In this document: positions 1 to 7,647 of the stretch, piece by piece | Numbering within the stretch: the first letter of the stretch is position 1 | Layout of the letters: each line of letters opens with the position of its first letter | Assembly (NCBI GenBank): GCA_039812765.1 | Contig: JBDIBF010000109.1 | Coordinates: 1-7,980 of the forward strand | From: JADJVL01 sp039812765 | GTDB lineage: Bacteria > Acidobacteriota > Holophagae > Holophagales > Holophagaceae | Direction: 5' to 3' | Length of the DNA: 7,980 bases | The notes under the pieces: generated by a model | Told to the model about the DNA's origin: nothing | The model's database searches: none | The model's input: the letters and a program-made list of their open reading frames with translations, nothing else | Position numbers and translations under genes: made by a program

Positions 1-821
1 TGGATGCCGATGTGCTCGGACAGCGTGTCGCCGGCGGCGGCGTCCACCTGCGCGTTGGTGCGCTGGATCCATTCGGCCGCCAGGTTGAAGGTCGGATTGC
101 CGGCCAGCACGGTGGGCTTCCGGAAGAAGGAGGTGTCCTGCCCCCAGGTGGTGCCGTCGCCCACGACATCGAAGCGCGCGCCCCAGGCGAGGCCGACGGT
201 GCTGCTGTTCGAGGTGGAGAGGATGACCAGGTCGTCGCCATTGAAGTTCACCACCGTGGAGCTGGAGGTGCCCGAGGCGTAGGTCGGCTTCACGGCGGAC
301 CCGTGCCTGAACACCGCCGAGGCGCCCGGGGCGAGGGAGCCCGTCAGGGCGAGGCTCGCCGTGGGGGAGGAGCTGCCGGGGCTGTCGGCGGCGGCGTTGG
401 CGAAGAGGACGAGGTAGAGCTGGGGCGAGGCCATGTTGACGGTGGAGGTGCCAACGTTGGTCACCTCGATCCACTTGTCGAAGCTCGCGCCCTCGTAGTA
501 CTGGCTGATGATCAGTGACGGCACCACGCTCACGACGAAGGTGTCGGAGGCCGTGCCGCCGCTGCCGTCGCTGACGGTGATGGTGATGGTCGAGGAGCCC
601 GACTGGCCCGCGGCGGGGGTGACGGTGACGGTGCGGCTCGCGCCGCTCCCGCCGAAGGTGATGTTGCCGACGGGGACGAGGGTCGTGTTGGTGGAGGCCG
701 CGCCGAGGGAGAGGGATGCCGCCGGGGTCTCCGCGTCGCCCACGGTGAAGGGGATGTCCACCAGGGCCGCCCCCATGGTGGTGGACTTGTCCGTGATGTC
801 GCTGATGGTGGGGTTGGTGTT
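1..821 (-). repeat. C-terminal copy of an intragenic Ig-LTD module (incomplete)
   Basis: This stretch encodes an Ig-like domain beginning NTNPTISDI (residue 1146) and then a lamin-tail domain beginning LIISQYYEG (residue 1248). It matches 1411-2249 closely. Bases 491-515 are identical to 1901-1925 (25 nt, offset 1410), and 795-822 are identical to 2223-2250 (28 nt, offset 1428). Both offsets are whole numbers of codons, so the module was duplicated in frame. The window ends inside the LTD, after its conserved FDVVGDGTTWG and FNLAAEW segments. Confidence 0.85.
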
Positions 822-3800
822 GACCGGGACGACGGTCACCGTGGCGGCTCCGGACTTCGTGGGGTCCTGCACGCTGGTGGCGGTGATGGTGTAGGGGCCG
901 CCGCCGTTGGGCGCGGTCCACAGGCCCGCGGCGTCGATGCTGCCGCCGCTGGCGGACCACGTCACTACGGAGCTGTAGGACCCCGTTCCCGACACCGTGG
1001 CGGCGAAGGGCGTGGCGCTGAGGCCCGCCACCGTGGGGGCCGACGGGCTCACCGACACGGAGGTGACCGTGCTGGCGGGGTCGTTCACCGTGAGCTGCAG
1101 GCTGTCGCTGGCGGTGGAGCCGTTGCCGTCGGTGACCGTGACGGTGACCAGGGCGGTGCCCGCCTGGTCCGCGACCGGGGTCAGGGTGACCGTGCGGCTG
1201 GTGGCCGTGCCGCTCACCACGTCGAAGACGATGTTGGAGAGGGGCAGCAGGCTGGCGTTCGAGGTGGCCGCCGACAGGGAAAGCGTCCCCGTCCCGCCCA
1301 CCGTGAAGGCGATGGCGCCCGTGCTCGTGTTGGCGGAGATGGCCTGCGACGGGATGTCGGAGATGGAGGCGGTGCTGGTGTAGAGGTGCGTTCCGAGGTA
1401 CTCGGTCTGGGTGTTCGTGGCGCTGTCCACGGCCGTGATGTTGGAGCCCGAGACCGTTCCGACGAGGTTCCATTCCGCGGCGAGGTTGAAGTTGGGGTTC
1501 GGCGCCACCACGCTGGGCTTGCGGACGTAGCTTCGGTCGGTGCCCCAGGTGGAGCCGTCGCCCACCACGTCGAACCGGGCGGCCCAGGCCACGCCGTTGG
1601 TGGACGTGTTGTTCGAGGTGGTGAGGATCACCAGGTCGTCGCCGTTGAAGCTCGTCACGCCGCTGGCGCTGATCCCCGAGGCCACCGCGTAGGCCGGGAT
1701 GGTGGCCGAGCTGTTCTTGTAGACCTTGGAGGCGCCGGGGGCCAGGGTCCCGGTCAGGGCGAGGGTGCCCCCGGGGACCGCGATGGTGGGATCGTCGGCG
1801 GCGGCGTTGTTGAAGGCCGCGAGGTAGAGCTGAGGGCTCGCGAGGTCGATGGGGGTGGGTCCGACGTTGGTGATCTCGATGAACTTGTTGTTCGCGGAGC
1901 CCTCGTAGTACTGGCTGATGATCAGCCTGGGAGCGCCTCCACCGGGAGCGGTGACGGTGAAGGTGAAGGTGTCGCTCGCGGTGCCTCCGGCGCCGTCGGC
2001 CACCGTCACGGTGACGGTGGCAGAGCCGGTCTGGTTCGGCGCGGGAGTGAGGGAGATGGTCCGGGCGGTCCCGGCGCCGCCGAACGTGATGTTGGCGTCG
2101 GGCAGGAGGGTCTGGTTGCTGGACACCGCCGAGACGGTGAGCAGGTTCGCGTTGGTCTCGGCGTCGCCCACCGTGAAGCCGAGGTTGGTGATGGGCGTGT
2201 CCTTCAGCGTGCTCTGGTTGGGGATGTCGCTGATGGTGGGGTTGGTGTTGGTCGCGCCCGCCGGCTGGACCGTGATCAGGCGGGAGGCCGAGCCCGTGAA
2301 GCCCAGGTCGTCGGTGGCGGTGTAGGTGACGGTGTAGACCACCGGCGTGGCGCCGGCGTTGTTGAAGGTGTGGCTGGGGGTCGCGGTGCCGGTCACCACC
2401 GGGCTCCCGTCGCCGAAGCTCCAGCTGTGGCCGGTGATGGCGGTGTTCGTGGTGGTCGCCGCCCCGGTGAAGTTCACGGTCGCGCCGTCGAGGACCGTGG
2501 TATTGACCGAAGGGCTCGTGATGCTCGCGGACACCGGGCCCGCGGCCTGGTTCACCCAGATGGGCGCGGACCAGAGGAAACGGCCGTCGTCCTGGGTGAT
2601 CTTGGCGTAATAGAAGTGGTTCCCCGCGGAAGGGGTGATCGTGGCGGTGTCCGTGCCCTCGATCATCTGGACCGTGGAGAAGGAGACCCCCGGGACGCCC
2701 TCGAAGATCTGGATCCTGGACGCGCTGCGGCCGGGCGAGGCCGTGGCGTAGTGGACCTGCAGGGTCAGCGGCCCGCTGTTGGCGATGCGGTCGCCCATGA
2801 GGGCCCCGCCCGAGGTGGTCAGCGCGATGCGGCTGCCCTTGTCCTGGGTCGCGAAGGTGCGCCGGGCCTTGATGGCGTCCAGGAGCGCGGTGAAGGTCCA
2901 GGGCGTGCCGTTGGGCACCAGGATGCCCGTGCGGTTGATGTTGCTGAGGCCCCAGTTTGAGCAGTGGTTGTCCTGGTCCGAGGTCGGGGAGACGTGGAAG
3001 CCGCGCTCCAGGATGGCGTTGAAGGCGACCTCGTAGCTGCTGAGGAACGGGTCGCTCTCGGTGAGGCTGGTGGAGAAGGCGGCGCTGTTGCTCACCTCGC
3101 AGAGGACCATCACCTCGTCGCCGGCGGCCGTGTAGGTGAGGTTGTTGAACTGGGACGTCTGGGGATGGTTGAACTGTCCGATCCACCCGCGGGCCTGCAT
3201 GGTGGTGTAAAGGGCCGGGTAGTCGCTCTTGGCGGTGAAGACGTCACCCAGGAGCTGGCTGGAGCTGTTGTATTCCCAGGTGGGGAGGCCGTCCGGGTTG
3301 AAGATGTTGAGGTGGCCGCCATTGCTGATGACGCCCCACTCCACGCCATAGAGGGCCACGAAGCCTGGGTGCGCCGCGCGGTAGTTCGCGGCCAGGGTGA
3401 GGCCGCTGGCGAAGAGGGCCTTGGGCACGGCGGGGTCGGCGCCGGTGTTCGTGCCGGTGGAGCCGTCGTACATGTGGTTGTGCTCGGTGGCCGCCAGGAA
3501 GTCGCCGCCCGCGTTCACCCGCATCATCTCGAAGGCGGTGGAGGGGCCGTCCACCCCGGCCTGCGGCACCTCGCCGCCCGAGCAGCTGCCCACGGGCACG
3601 CCGCCGTCGGAGTGGTTGGTCTGGCTGTGGAGGTTGCCGAAGTAGACGGTGTAGGGAAGGCCCCCCGGGGCCGGGGCCGCGGCCGGCGCGCCCGGCCGGG
3701 CCGGGGCGGGAGCGTCGAAGCCCCGCACCCGGAGGCGTGGCGCCGCCCCGATGACAAGGCTGGTCTCCTGGGTCGCCGCCGGCTCGGGGGAGGCCGCCAG

Positions 3801-4256
3801 GAAGGCCTCCACGCGGTCGGCCTGGCTCCCGCCCGGGTCCTTCCGCCAGGCCTCCTGGGCCATGGGCTTCGCGGCGAGGCGGAGGGTGTAGAAGCCCGGC
3901 TCCAGGGCCGCGCCTTGCGCGTCCCGGCCGTCCCAGGCCACCGTCTGGGAACCCGATCCGCCGGCCAGGAGCGCCTCGCCCCACCACTGCCGCCGCACCC
4001 GCCCCTTCGCGTCCACGAGGTCCAGGCGCCAGGAGCCCACGGTCCCTGTCGCGGCGTCCACGAAGCCGAAGGCCACCTTGAGGGTCCGGCCCTCGCCCTG
4101 CTCCCCGCGGAAGGGCGCCCAGAGGGCGGCTTCGAATTCGTGGTGGTCCGGATGGCCCTGCCTCAGCCCAGGGGCCAGGGGCACCTGGGCGGGCAGGATG
4201 CCGCATGCCAGCACGGCGGCGCAGAGGAGTTGGAGGGAACGCCGGAACGGGTTCAT
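1..4256 (-). CDS. Secreted multidomain PHP metallohydrolase with PKD, Ig-like and lamin-tail domains (C-terminus outside window)
   Basis: Open for 1418 codons from ATG at 4256 to the window edge, without a stop. Start choice: GGAG at 4262-4265 lies 5 nt upstream, and residues 1-24 look like a signal peptide (basic MNPFRR, hydrophobic core, cleavage near LPA-Q; a lipobox-like VLAC at 15-18 is an alternative). Order: FlgD-like Ig fold, about 55-130 (WDG at 108-110, then a GFY strand end); Ala/Pro linker 182-199; PHP/CehA-McbA-type domain, about 202-475, with LHSQ 209-212, SDGG 216-219, TEHNH 257-261, NHP 363-365 and SDQDNH 426-431; a beta domain to about 565; PKD, about 575-666 (SFGDG); Ig-like 670-772; LTD 778-960; Ig-like 961-1061; Big-like 1062-1144; Ig-like 1146-1245; second LTD from 1248. 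PHP folds bind two or three metals and hydrolyse phosphoesters or related bonds; the substrate here is unknown. Export to the cell surface or medium is inferred. Its own promoter upstream is likely. The PHP and LTD calls are firm; enzymatic activity is uncertain because motif I reads HxQ, not HxH. Confidence 0.88.
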   Translation of the reverse strand, partial: MNPFRRSLQLLCAAVLACGILPAQVPLAPGLRQGHPDHHEFEAALWAPFRGEQGEGRTLKVAFGFVDAATGTVGSWRLDLVDAKGRVRRQWWGEALLAGGSGSQTVAWDGRDAQGAALEPGFYTLRLAAKPMAQEAWRKDPGGSQADRVEAFLAASPEPAATQETSLVIGAAPRLRVRGFDAPAPARPGAPAAAPAPGGLPYTVYFGNLHSQTNHSDGGVPVGSCSGGEVPQAGVDGPSTAFEMMRVNAGGDFLAATEHNHMYDGSTGTNTGADPAVPKALFASGLTLAANYRAAHPGFVALYGVEWGVISNGGHLNIFNPDGLPTWEYNSSSQLLGDVFTAKSDYPALYTTMQARGWIGQFNHPQTSQFNNLTYTAAGDEVMVLCEVSNSAAFSTSLTESDPFLSSYEVAFNAILERGFHVSPTSDQDNHCSNWGLSNINRTGILVPNGTPWTFTALLDAIKARRTFATQDKGSRIALTTSGGALMGDRIANSGPLTLQVHYATASPGRSASRIQIFEGVPGVSFSTVQMIEGTDTATITPSAGNHFYYAKITQDDGRFLWSAPIWVNQAAGPVSASITSPSVNTTVLDGATVNFTGAATTTNTAITGHSWSFGDGSPVVTGTATPSHTFNNAGATPVVYTVTYTATDDLGFTGSASRLITVQPAGATNTNPTISDIPNQSTLKDTPITNLGFTVGDAETNANLLTVSAVSSNQTLLPDANITFGGAGTARTISLTPAPNQTGSATVTVTVADGAGGTASDTFTFTVTAPGGGAPRLIISQYYEGSANNKFIEITNVGPTPIDLASPQLYLAAFNNAAADDPTIAVPGGTLALTGTLAPGASKVYKNSSATIPAYAVASGISASGVTSFNGDDLVILTTSNNTSTNGVAWAARFDVVGDGSTWGTDRSYVRKPSVVAPNPNFNLAAEWNLVGTVSGSNITAVDSATNTQTEYLGTHLYTSTASISDIPSQAISANTSTGAIAFTVGGTGTLSLSAATSNASLLPLSNIVFDVVSGTATSRTVTLTPVADQAGTALVTVTVTDGNGSTASDSLQLTVNDPASTVTSVSVSPSAPTVAGLSATPFAATVSGTGSYSSVVTWSASGGSIDAAGLWTAPNGGGPYTITATSVQDPTKSGAATVTVVPVNTNPTISDITDKSTTMGAALVDIPFTVGDAETPAASLSLGAASTNTTLVPVGNITFGGSGASRTVTVTPAAGQSGSSTITITVSDGSGGTASDTFVVSVVPSLIISQYYEGASFDKWIEVTNVGTSTVNMASPQLYLVLFANAAADSPGSSSPTASLALTGSLAPGASAVFRHGSAVKPTYASGTSSSTVVNFNGDDLVILSTSNSSTVGLAWGARFDVVGDGTTWGQDTSFFRKPTVLAGNPTFNLAAEWIQRTNAQVDAAAGDTLSEHIGI
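1411..2249 (-). repeat. N-terminal copy of the intragenic Ig-LTD module
   Basis: This is the upstream partner of the copy at 1-821. It encodes NTNPTISDI (residue 670 onward), a cadherin/VCBS-like Ig repeat ending in a TVTVADGAGGTASDTF segment, then an LTD with LIISQYYEGS, FNGDDLVIL, FDVVGDGSTWG and FNLAAEW. Protein similarity to the other copy continues across nearly the whole module, while nucleotide identity is patchy. The duplication is therefore not brand new, or the identical tracts are kept by conversion or selection. The Ig-like and Big-like pair at about 825-1380 sits between the two copies and breaks the simple tandem pattern. Confidence 0.85.
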
Positions 4257-4420
4257 GCGGGCTCCGTGGCTGGGTTGGGCCAAAGGCAGACCCTCCAGGA
4301 TCCCGTGCCGGGCCTCGATGGCCAGTGAATTTTTGTTCACTTCCGGCGCGCTTCCCCGCTGACCCCGGGTAGGCCTTGGAATGCAAGGCGCGGACTGGAG
4401 AAAACGGGTTCCTCGGCGGC
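4257..4420 (-). promoter_or_regulatory. Leader region of the PHP/LTD gene, with operator-like inverted repeat and ribosome binding site
   Basis: This is the 164-bp gap between the kinase stop and the start of the secreted protein. On the minus strand, GGAG (4262-4265) sits 5 nt before the ATG and is a good ribosome binding site. At 4324-4341 there is a perfect 6-bp inverted repeat, AGTGAA-N6-TTCACT, around an A/T spacer; it is the only A/T-rich patch in the neighbourhood and lies 68-85 nt upstream of the ATG. It could be a transcription factor site or part of a promoter. I could not assign -35/-10 or sigma-54 (-24/-12) boxes with confidence. No good GC hairpin with a U-run follows the kinase stop. 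Confidence 0.4.
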
Positions 4421-6466
4421 CTAGGCCGGGTTTCCTGCCGGGAGGCGCAGGGTGAACCGGGAGCCTTCGGGCAGGGCCTCATAGGCCGCCGTGCCGCCAT
4501 GCTCCTCGGCGATCTTCCGCACGATGGCCAGCCCGAGCCCCGTCCCTTTGCGCCGCGTGGAGAAGTAGGGCTCGAAGAGCCGCGCCCGATCCTGTTCCGG
4601 CACGCCGGCGCCCTCGTCCTCCACCACGAGGCGCACGTCGGAGCCCTCTGGGACGCAGGCGAGGCGGATGGCGCCGCCCTCGCGGCCCTCCATCGCCGAG
4701 AGGGCGTTGTCCACGAGGTTCACGAGGGCCCGCTTGACCATGTCCGCGTCCCACCGCGCCGGCACCGGACCCTCGGGCGCCTCCACCGACCAGGCGACGT
4801 CCTTGCGCACGGGCCCGTACATGCCGGCCACCTGCCGCAGCAGCTCGCCGGCGTCGCAGGCGCCGAAGACCGGCGCCGGGAGCTTCGCGAAGCGCGTGAA
4901 GCTGTCCACGAGCTTCGCGAGGCCCTGGACCTCGAGGAGGATGGTCTCGGCGCCCTGCCGGACAACCTCGGGATCCAGGCGGTTCTCCGCCACCCTTCGG
5001 ATCAGGCGCTGGGCCGTGAGCTGGATGGGCGTGAGGGGGTTCTTCACTTCGTGGGCCATGCGGCGGGCCACCTCCTGCCAGGCCGCGCGCTGCTCGGCGT
5101 TGGCCAGGAGGGTGAGGTCCTCCAGCACGGTGAGCAGGCCACCCTCCCGCAGGGGCGCGGCCACCGCGCGGACGGGCCGTCCTTCGCCCTCCCCGCCGAT
5201 CCGCAGTTCCTCGGAGAGGGTCCGGCCCGCCGCCTGGGCGCGCTCCAGCAGGCCGGGAAGCCCGCCCAGCCGCGGTTCCCGGAGCAGGGCGCCGCCATCG
5301 TCCAGGGGCAGGTCGAGGCCTTCGAGCCCCAGCCAGCGCCGGGCGAGCGTGTTGCAGGTCCGGAGGCCGCCGTCGGCGCCCCAGCTCAGCACCGCCACCG
5401 GCAGGGATTCCAGGAGCTGGCCGAGATAGGCCCGCTGCCGCTCGATGCGGGCGGCCTGGGCCTCCAGCGCGGCGCGGTTGGCCCGCAGGTCCGCGGTCAT
5501 GGAGTTGAAGGCGCCGCTGAGGAAGGCCAGCTCGTCCTCGCCGTGCACGGGAAGCAGCACGTCCAGGTCGCCGGTGCCCACGCGCTGGGCGGCCTTGGCC
5601 AGGGCCCGCACGGGCTCGCTGATGGTGCTGCTGATGGTGAGCCCGATCCAGACCGCCGCGAAGAGGGTCAGCAGGGTGAGGAAGAGGAAGGTGCTCTGGG
5701 GCAGGGTCGTGAGGGCCTCGCGGAAGTGCGCGATCTGGCCCGATTCCGCGGACCGCGTGGCGAGACGGCCCTTGGCTTCGAGGTAGCCCCGCGCGAGGAA
5801 GACCCCCGCCACCCGGGGCCCCGAGGCGCGCATCATCCACCTCCCGTCGGACTGGTCGAGGACGCCCACGTCCAGCCGCGCGGGCCCGTGCAGGCCGGGG
5901 GCCAGGGCCATGCGCCGCACGCCGCCCCCGGGATCCATCTCGGCCACCAGGTCGAGGCCGGAATCGGCGCGCAGCCGCTCGGGATCCGCCGCCCGCACGT
6001 CGAGGAAGCGCAGGGCGGCGCCGTCCAGGCGGGCCTGCACCTGCGCCTCGAGGGCCTCGCCCACCACCCGGCCGTCGCGGATGATCTCCTGCACCTCGGG
6101 ACGGAACCATCGTTCCACGTTCTTGGCGATGAAGTCGCGCCCCACCAGGTAGAGCATCAGGCTGGGCAGCAGGCCGACGGCGAAGAGGGCCAGCACCAGC
6201 CGCGTGCGGATGCGGGCGCCCAGGATGCCGCTGCGCCGCTCGAAGTAGAGCTTGGCCAGGCTGCGGGCCACGATGAAGAGGAGGATGCCGATGGCCAGCA
6301 CGTTCGCGAGGCCCAGGGCCAGCAGCGCCCAGCGCGACGGCGCGTCAATGCCGGTCTCCACCTGCGCGCCGATGAGCTTGTAACCCTTGAAGATCATCCA
6401 GCTCAGCACGGCCAGGCCCGCCGCCACGTAGAGGCGGGTGAGCTCGCGGTCGCGCTTGACGGTCAT
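4421..6466 (-). CDS. NtrY-like membrane sensor histidine kinase
   Basis: This 681-residue kinase should autophosphorylate on His and pass the phosphate to a response regulator, in NtrY systems usually the sigma-54 activator NtrX. Membrane segments are at about 11-33, 46-70, 88-109 and 258-279. The 110-257 loop, beginning with the NtrY-like KNVERWF stretch, should be periplasmic. Then come HAMP (about 278-330), a coiled stretch, a PAS-like region (about 346-450), HisKA with RRMAHEVKNPLTP (phospho-acceptor H472) and HATPase with N box LVDNAL (N587), G1 DEGAG (617-621) and G2 GTGLGL (641-646). All catalytic motifs are intact. Three N-terminal helices before the loop plus HAMP-PAS fit NtrY better than generic kinases. 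No in-frame start exists further upstream before a stop at 6509-6511. It starts 49 bp after rimI on the same strand, so it may be in that operon. No response regulator is adjacent, so the signal and partner cannot be named. Confidence 0.92.
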   Translation of the reverse strand: MTVKRDRELTRLYVAAGLAVLSWMIFKGYKLIGAQVETGIDAPSRWALLALGLANVLAIGILLFIVARSLAKLYFERRSGILGARIRTRLVLALFAVGLLPSLMLYLVGRDFIAKNVERWFRPEVQEIIRDGRVVGEALEAQVQARLDGAALRFLDVRAADPERLRADSGLDLVAEMDPGGGVRRMALAPGLHGPARLDVGVLDQSDGRWMMRASGPRVAGVFLARGYLEAKGRLATRSAESGQIAHFREALTTLPQSTFLFLTLLTLFAAVWIGLTISSTISEPVRALAKAAQRVGTGDLDVLLPVHGEDELAFLSGAFNSMTADLRANRAALEAQAARIERQRAYLGQLLESLPVAVLSWGADGGLRTCNTLARRWLGLEGLDLPLDDGGALLREPRLGGLPGLLERAQAAGRTLSEELRIGGEGEGRPVRAVAAPLREGGLLTVLEDLTLLANAEQRAAWQEVARRMAHEVKNPLTPIQLTAQRLIRRVAENRLDPEVVRQGAETILLEVQGLAKLVDSFTRFAKLPAPVFGACDAGELLRQVAGMYGPVRKDVAWSVEAPEGPVPARWDADMVKRALVNLVDNALSAMEGREGGAIRLACVPEGSDVRLVVEDEGAGVPEQDRARLFEPYFSTRRKGTGLGLAIVRKIAEEHGGTAAYEALPEGSRFTLRLPAGNPA

Positions 6467-6515
6467 GGGGGGCTCGGGGCTTTCGTGCTGGGGCGGGACA
6501 GTACCAGCCTACCTC

Positions 6516-6947
6516 CTAGGGACCGAGGATCTTGGCGTAGAGGACCGCGTCCTCGCCGTCCCGGTAGTAGCCGCGACGCAGGCCCGCCTCGGCCCATCCG
6601 GACGCGGCGTAGAGCGCGCGGGCGGGGGCGTTGGAGACCCGCACCTCGAGCCGGAGGGTCCGCGCGCCCTCGCCGCCGAGGGCCGCCTCCCCCGCGGCGA
6701 GGAGGGCCCTGGCGAGCCCGCGCCCCCGCAGGTCGGGCCGCACCGCGATGCGCAGCAGCTCCGCCTCCTGGGCCGCGGGCGTGGACCGCCAGAGGGCGAA
6801 GGCGCGCTCCGGCAGGAGGAAGCCGGTCTCCCCGTCCACGAGGAGGTGCCAGGTGTCGCCGAAGGCCTTGACCTCCAGGGCCTCCATCCAGCCGGGGAAG
6901 GCGCTGCCGGGGCCCAGGCGCTGGAGGCCTTCGAGAGGATCCGGCAT
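6516..6947 (-). CDS. rimI: RimI-like GNAT N-acetyltransferase
   Basis: This is a 143-residue GNAT-fold protein. The acetyl-CoA binding motif A is clear: LLRIAVRPDLRGRGLARALL at about 64-83, with the RGRGLA pyrophosphate loop. The RimI signature LEVRVSNAPARALYAASGW (100-118) follows, with Tyr113 at the position of the family's usual catalytic Tyr. RimI acetylates the N-terminal residue of ribosomal protein S18, and some homologues act on other proteins. The start is the ATG at 6947, which overlaps the tsaB stop as TGATG; the frame is open further upstream only because it runs through tsaB. The overlap points to coupled translation, which would explain the lack of a clear Shine-Dalgarno site. 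The N-terminal 50 residues are less conserved-looking. The family call is firm, but a substrate other than S18 is possible. Confidence 0.87.
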   Translation of the reverse strand: MPDPLEGLQRLGPGSAFPGWMEALEVKAFGDTWHLLVDGETGFLLPERAFALWRSTPAAQEAELLRIAVRPDLRGRGLARALLAAGEAALGGEGARTLRLEVRVSNAPARALYAASGWAEAGLRRGYYRDGEDAVLYAKILGP

Positions 6948-7645
6948 CAGCGGTGGAGCCCGGTGCGCAGCGCCGCGCTCAGGTGTCGCGCGGCCTCGGG
7001 GAAGTTCACCTCGGCATCCGTGGGCCGCAGGTAGAAGGGGTGCAGGGGCCGTTCCGGCGCGCGGCCGTCGCAGGCCCGCACCAGGGCCTCCAGTCCCTTC
7101 AGCGTCGCCTCGCCCTCGTCCTCCAGGGCCAGGGGCGCGGAGTCCAGGGCCGCCGCGGCCCGGGGCGCGAAGGCCGCCGGAGCCCACCACGGGTCGGCGC
7201 CGAGCAGGTCTCCGAGGCGGTCCAGGGGCGCCTTGACCGCCTCGCCGGCGGCCGCGCCGTCCCGCCAGGGCTGCGCGAAGGCCTCGCCCCGCTGACCGTC
7301 GAGGAGGATCCAGCAGGGGCCGCCGCGCCCCACGGCCTCCAGGGCCCGGGCCCGCAGCTCGAAGGCCGAAAAGCCCCAGGTGGGCAGGCCCGCCAGGGCC
7401 AGCCCCTCGGCCGTGGCCACGCCGATGCGCAGGCTCGTGAAGCCGCCCGGCCCCACGCAGCAGGCCACGCCGTCGAGGCTACCGGGCCCGCCCCCCGCCC
7501 GGACCAGCAGCTCGTCCAGGGCGGGCATGAGGGCCAGGCTGTGGCTACGGCCGACGCCGACCTCCACCCGCCGGGACCAGCAGTCCTCCCCGTCCACCAG
7601 GACCAGGTGGAGGAACTCGGTGGTGGTGTCGAGGCCGAGGCGCAT
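6947..7645 (-). CDS. tsaB: TsaB, tRNA threonylcarbamoyladenosine (t6A) synthesis protein
   Basis: This is a 232-residue protein of the ASKHA fold, the usual length for TsaB. TsaB dimerises with TsaD and, with TsaE, helps transfer the threonylcarbamoyl group from TC-AMP to A37 of ANN-decoding tRNAs in the cytoplasm. Visible marks are the N-terminal LGLDTTTE strand-loop, HSLALMPALDELL (35-47), the family signature GPGGFTSLRIG (65-75), LLDGQRGEAFAQ (114-125) and the C-terminal FYLRPTDAE (204-212). The start is set at 7645, because TsaB proteins begin right before the LGLDTT strand. An in-frame ATG at 7681 would add 12 residues (MPKAQSPKPRAP), but these are merely the translated heptamer array. 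The gene overlaps rimI by one base. TsaD and TsaE are not in the window. Confidence 0.92.
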   Translation of the reverse strand: MRLGLDTTTEFLHLVLVDGEDCWSRRVEVGVGRSHSLALMPALDELLVRAGGGPGSLDGVACCVGPGGFTSLRIGVATAEGLALAGLPTWGFSAFELRARALEAVGRGGPCWILLDGQRGEAFAQPWRDGAAAGEAVKAPLDRLGDLLGADPWWAPAAFAPRAAAALDSAPLALEDEGEATLKGLEALVRACDGRAPERPLHPFYLRPTDAEVNFPEAARHLSAALRTGLHR

Positions 7646-7647
7646 GG

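Noticed and set aside
1386..4328. Long plus-strand open frames (524 and 454 codons) across the left half
   Set aside because: They are composition-driven shadows of the minus-strand PHP/LTD gene, whose domains are clear in the opposite frame.
4257..4420. Sigma-54 promoter upstream of the secreted protein, suggested by the NtrY-like neighbour
   Set aside because: No GG-N10-GC element with acceptable flanks was found on the minus strand by eye.
4417..4428. Perfect 12-bp palindrome CGGCCTAGGCCG spanning the kinase stop codon
   Set aside because: It has no loop, so it cannot form a usable terminator hairpin, and no U-run follows; a chance palindrome in GC-rich DNA is likely.
3244..4500. Minus-strand 418-codon frame overlapping the N-terminal part of the secreted protein
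   Set aside because: It is rich in P, R and G without domains, whereas the other frame has a signal peptide, ribosome binding site and PHP motifs.
4376..6871. Very long plus-strand open frame (831 codons) opposite the kinase
   Set aside because: It is antisense to a kinase with all family motifs intact, and its translation is low-complexity (G/A/R/E/H-rich) with no recognisable domain. Long shadow frames are expected in GC-rich DNA.
6948..7190. N-terminal extension of rimI to 7190
   Set aside because: The extra residues are out-of-frame tsaB sequence; the ATG overlapping the tsaB stop gives a normal-length RimI.
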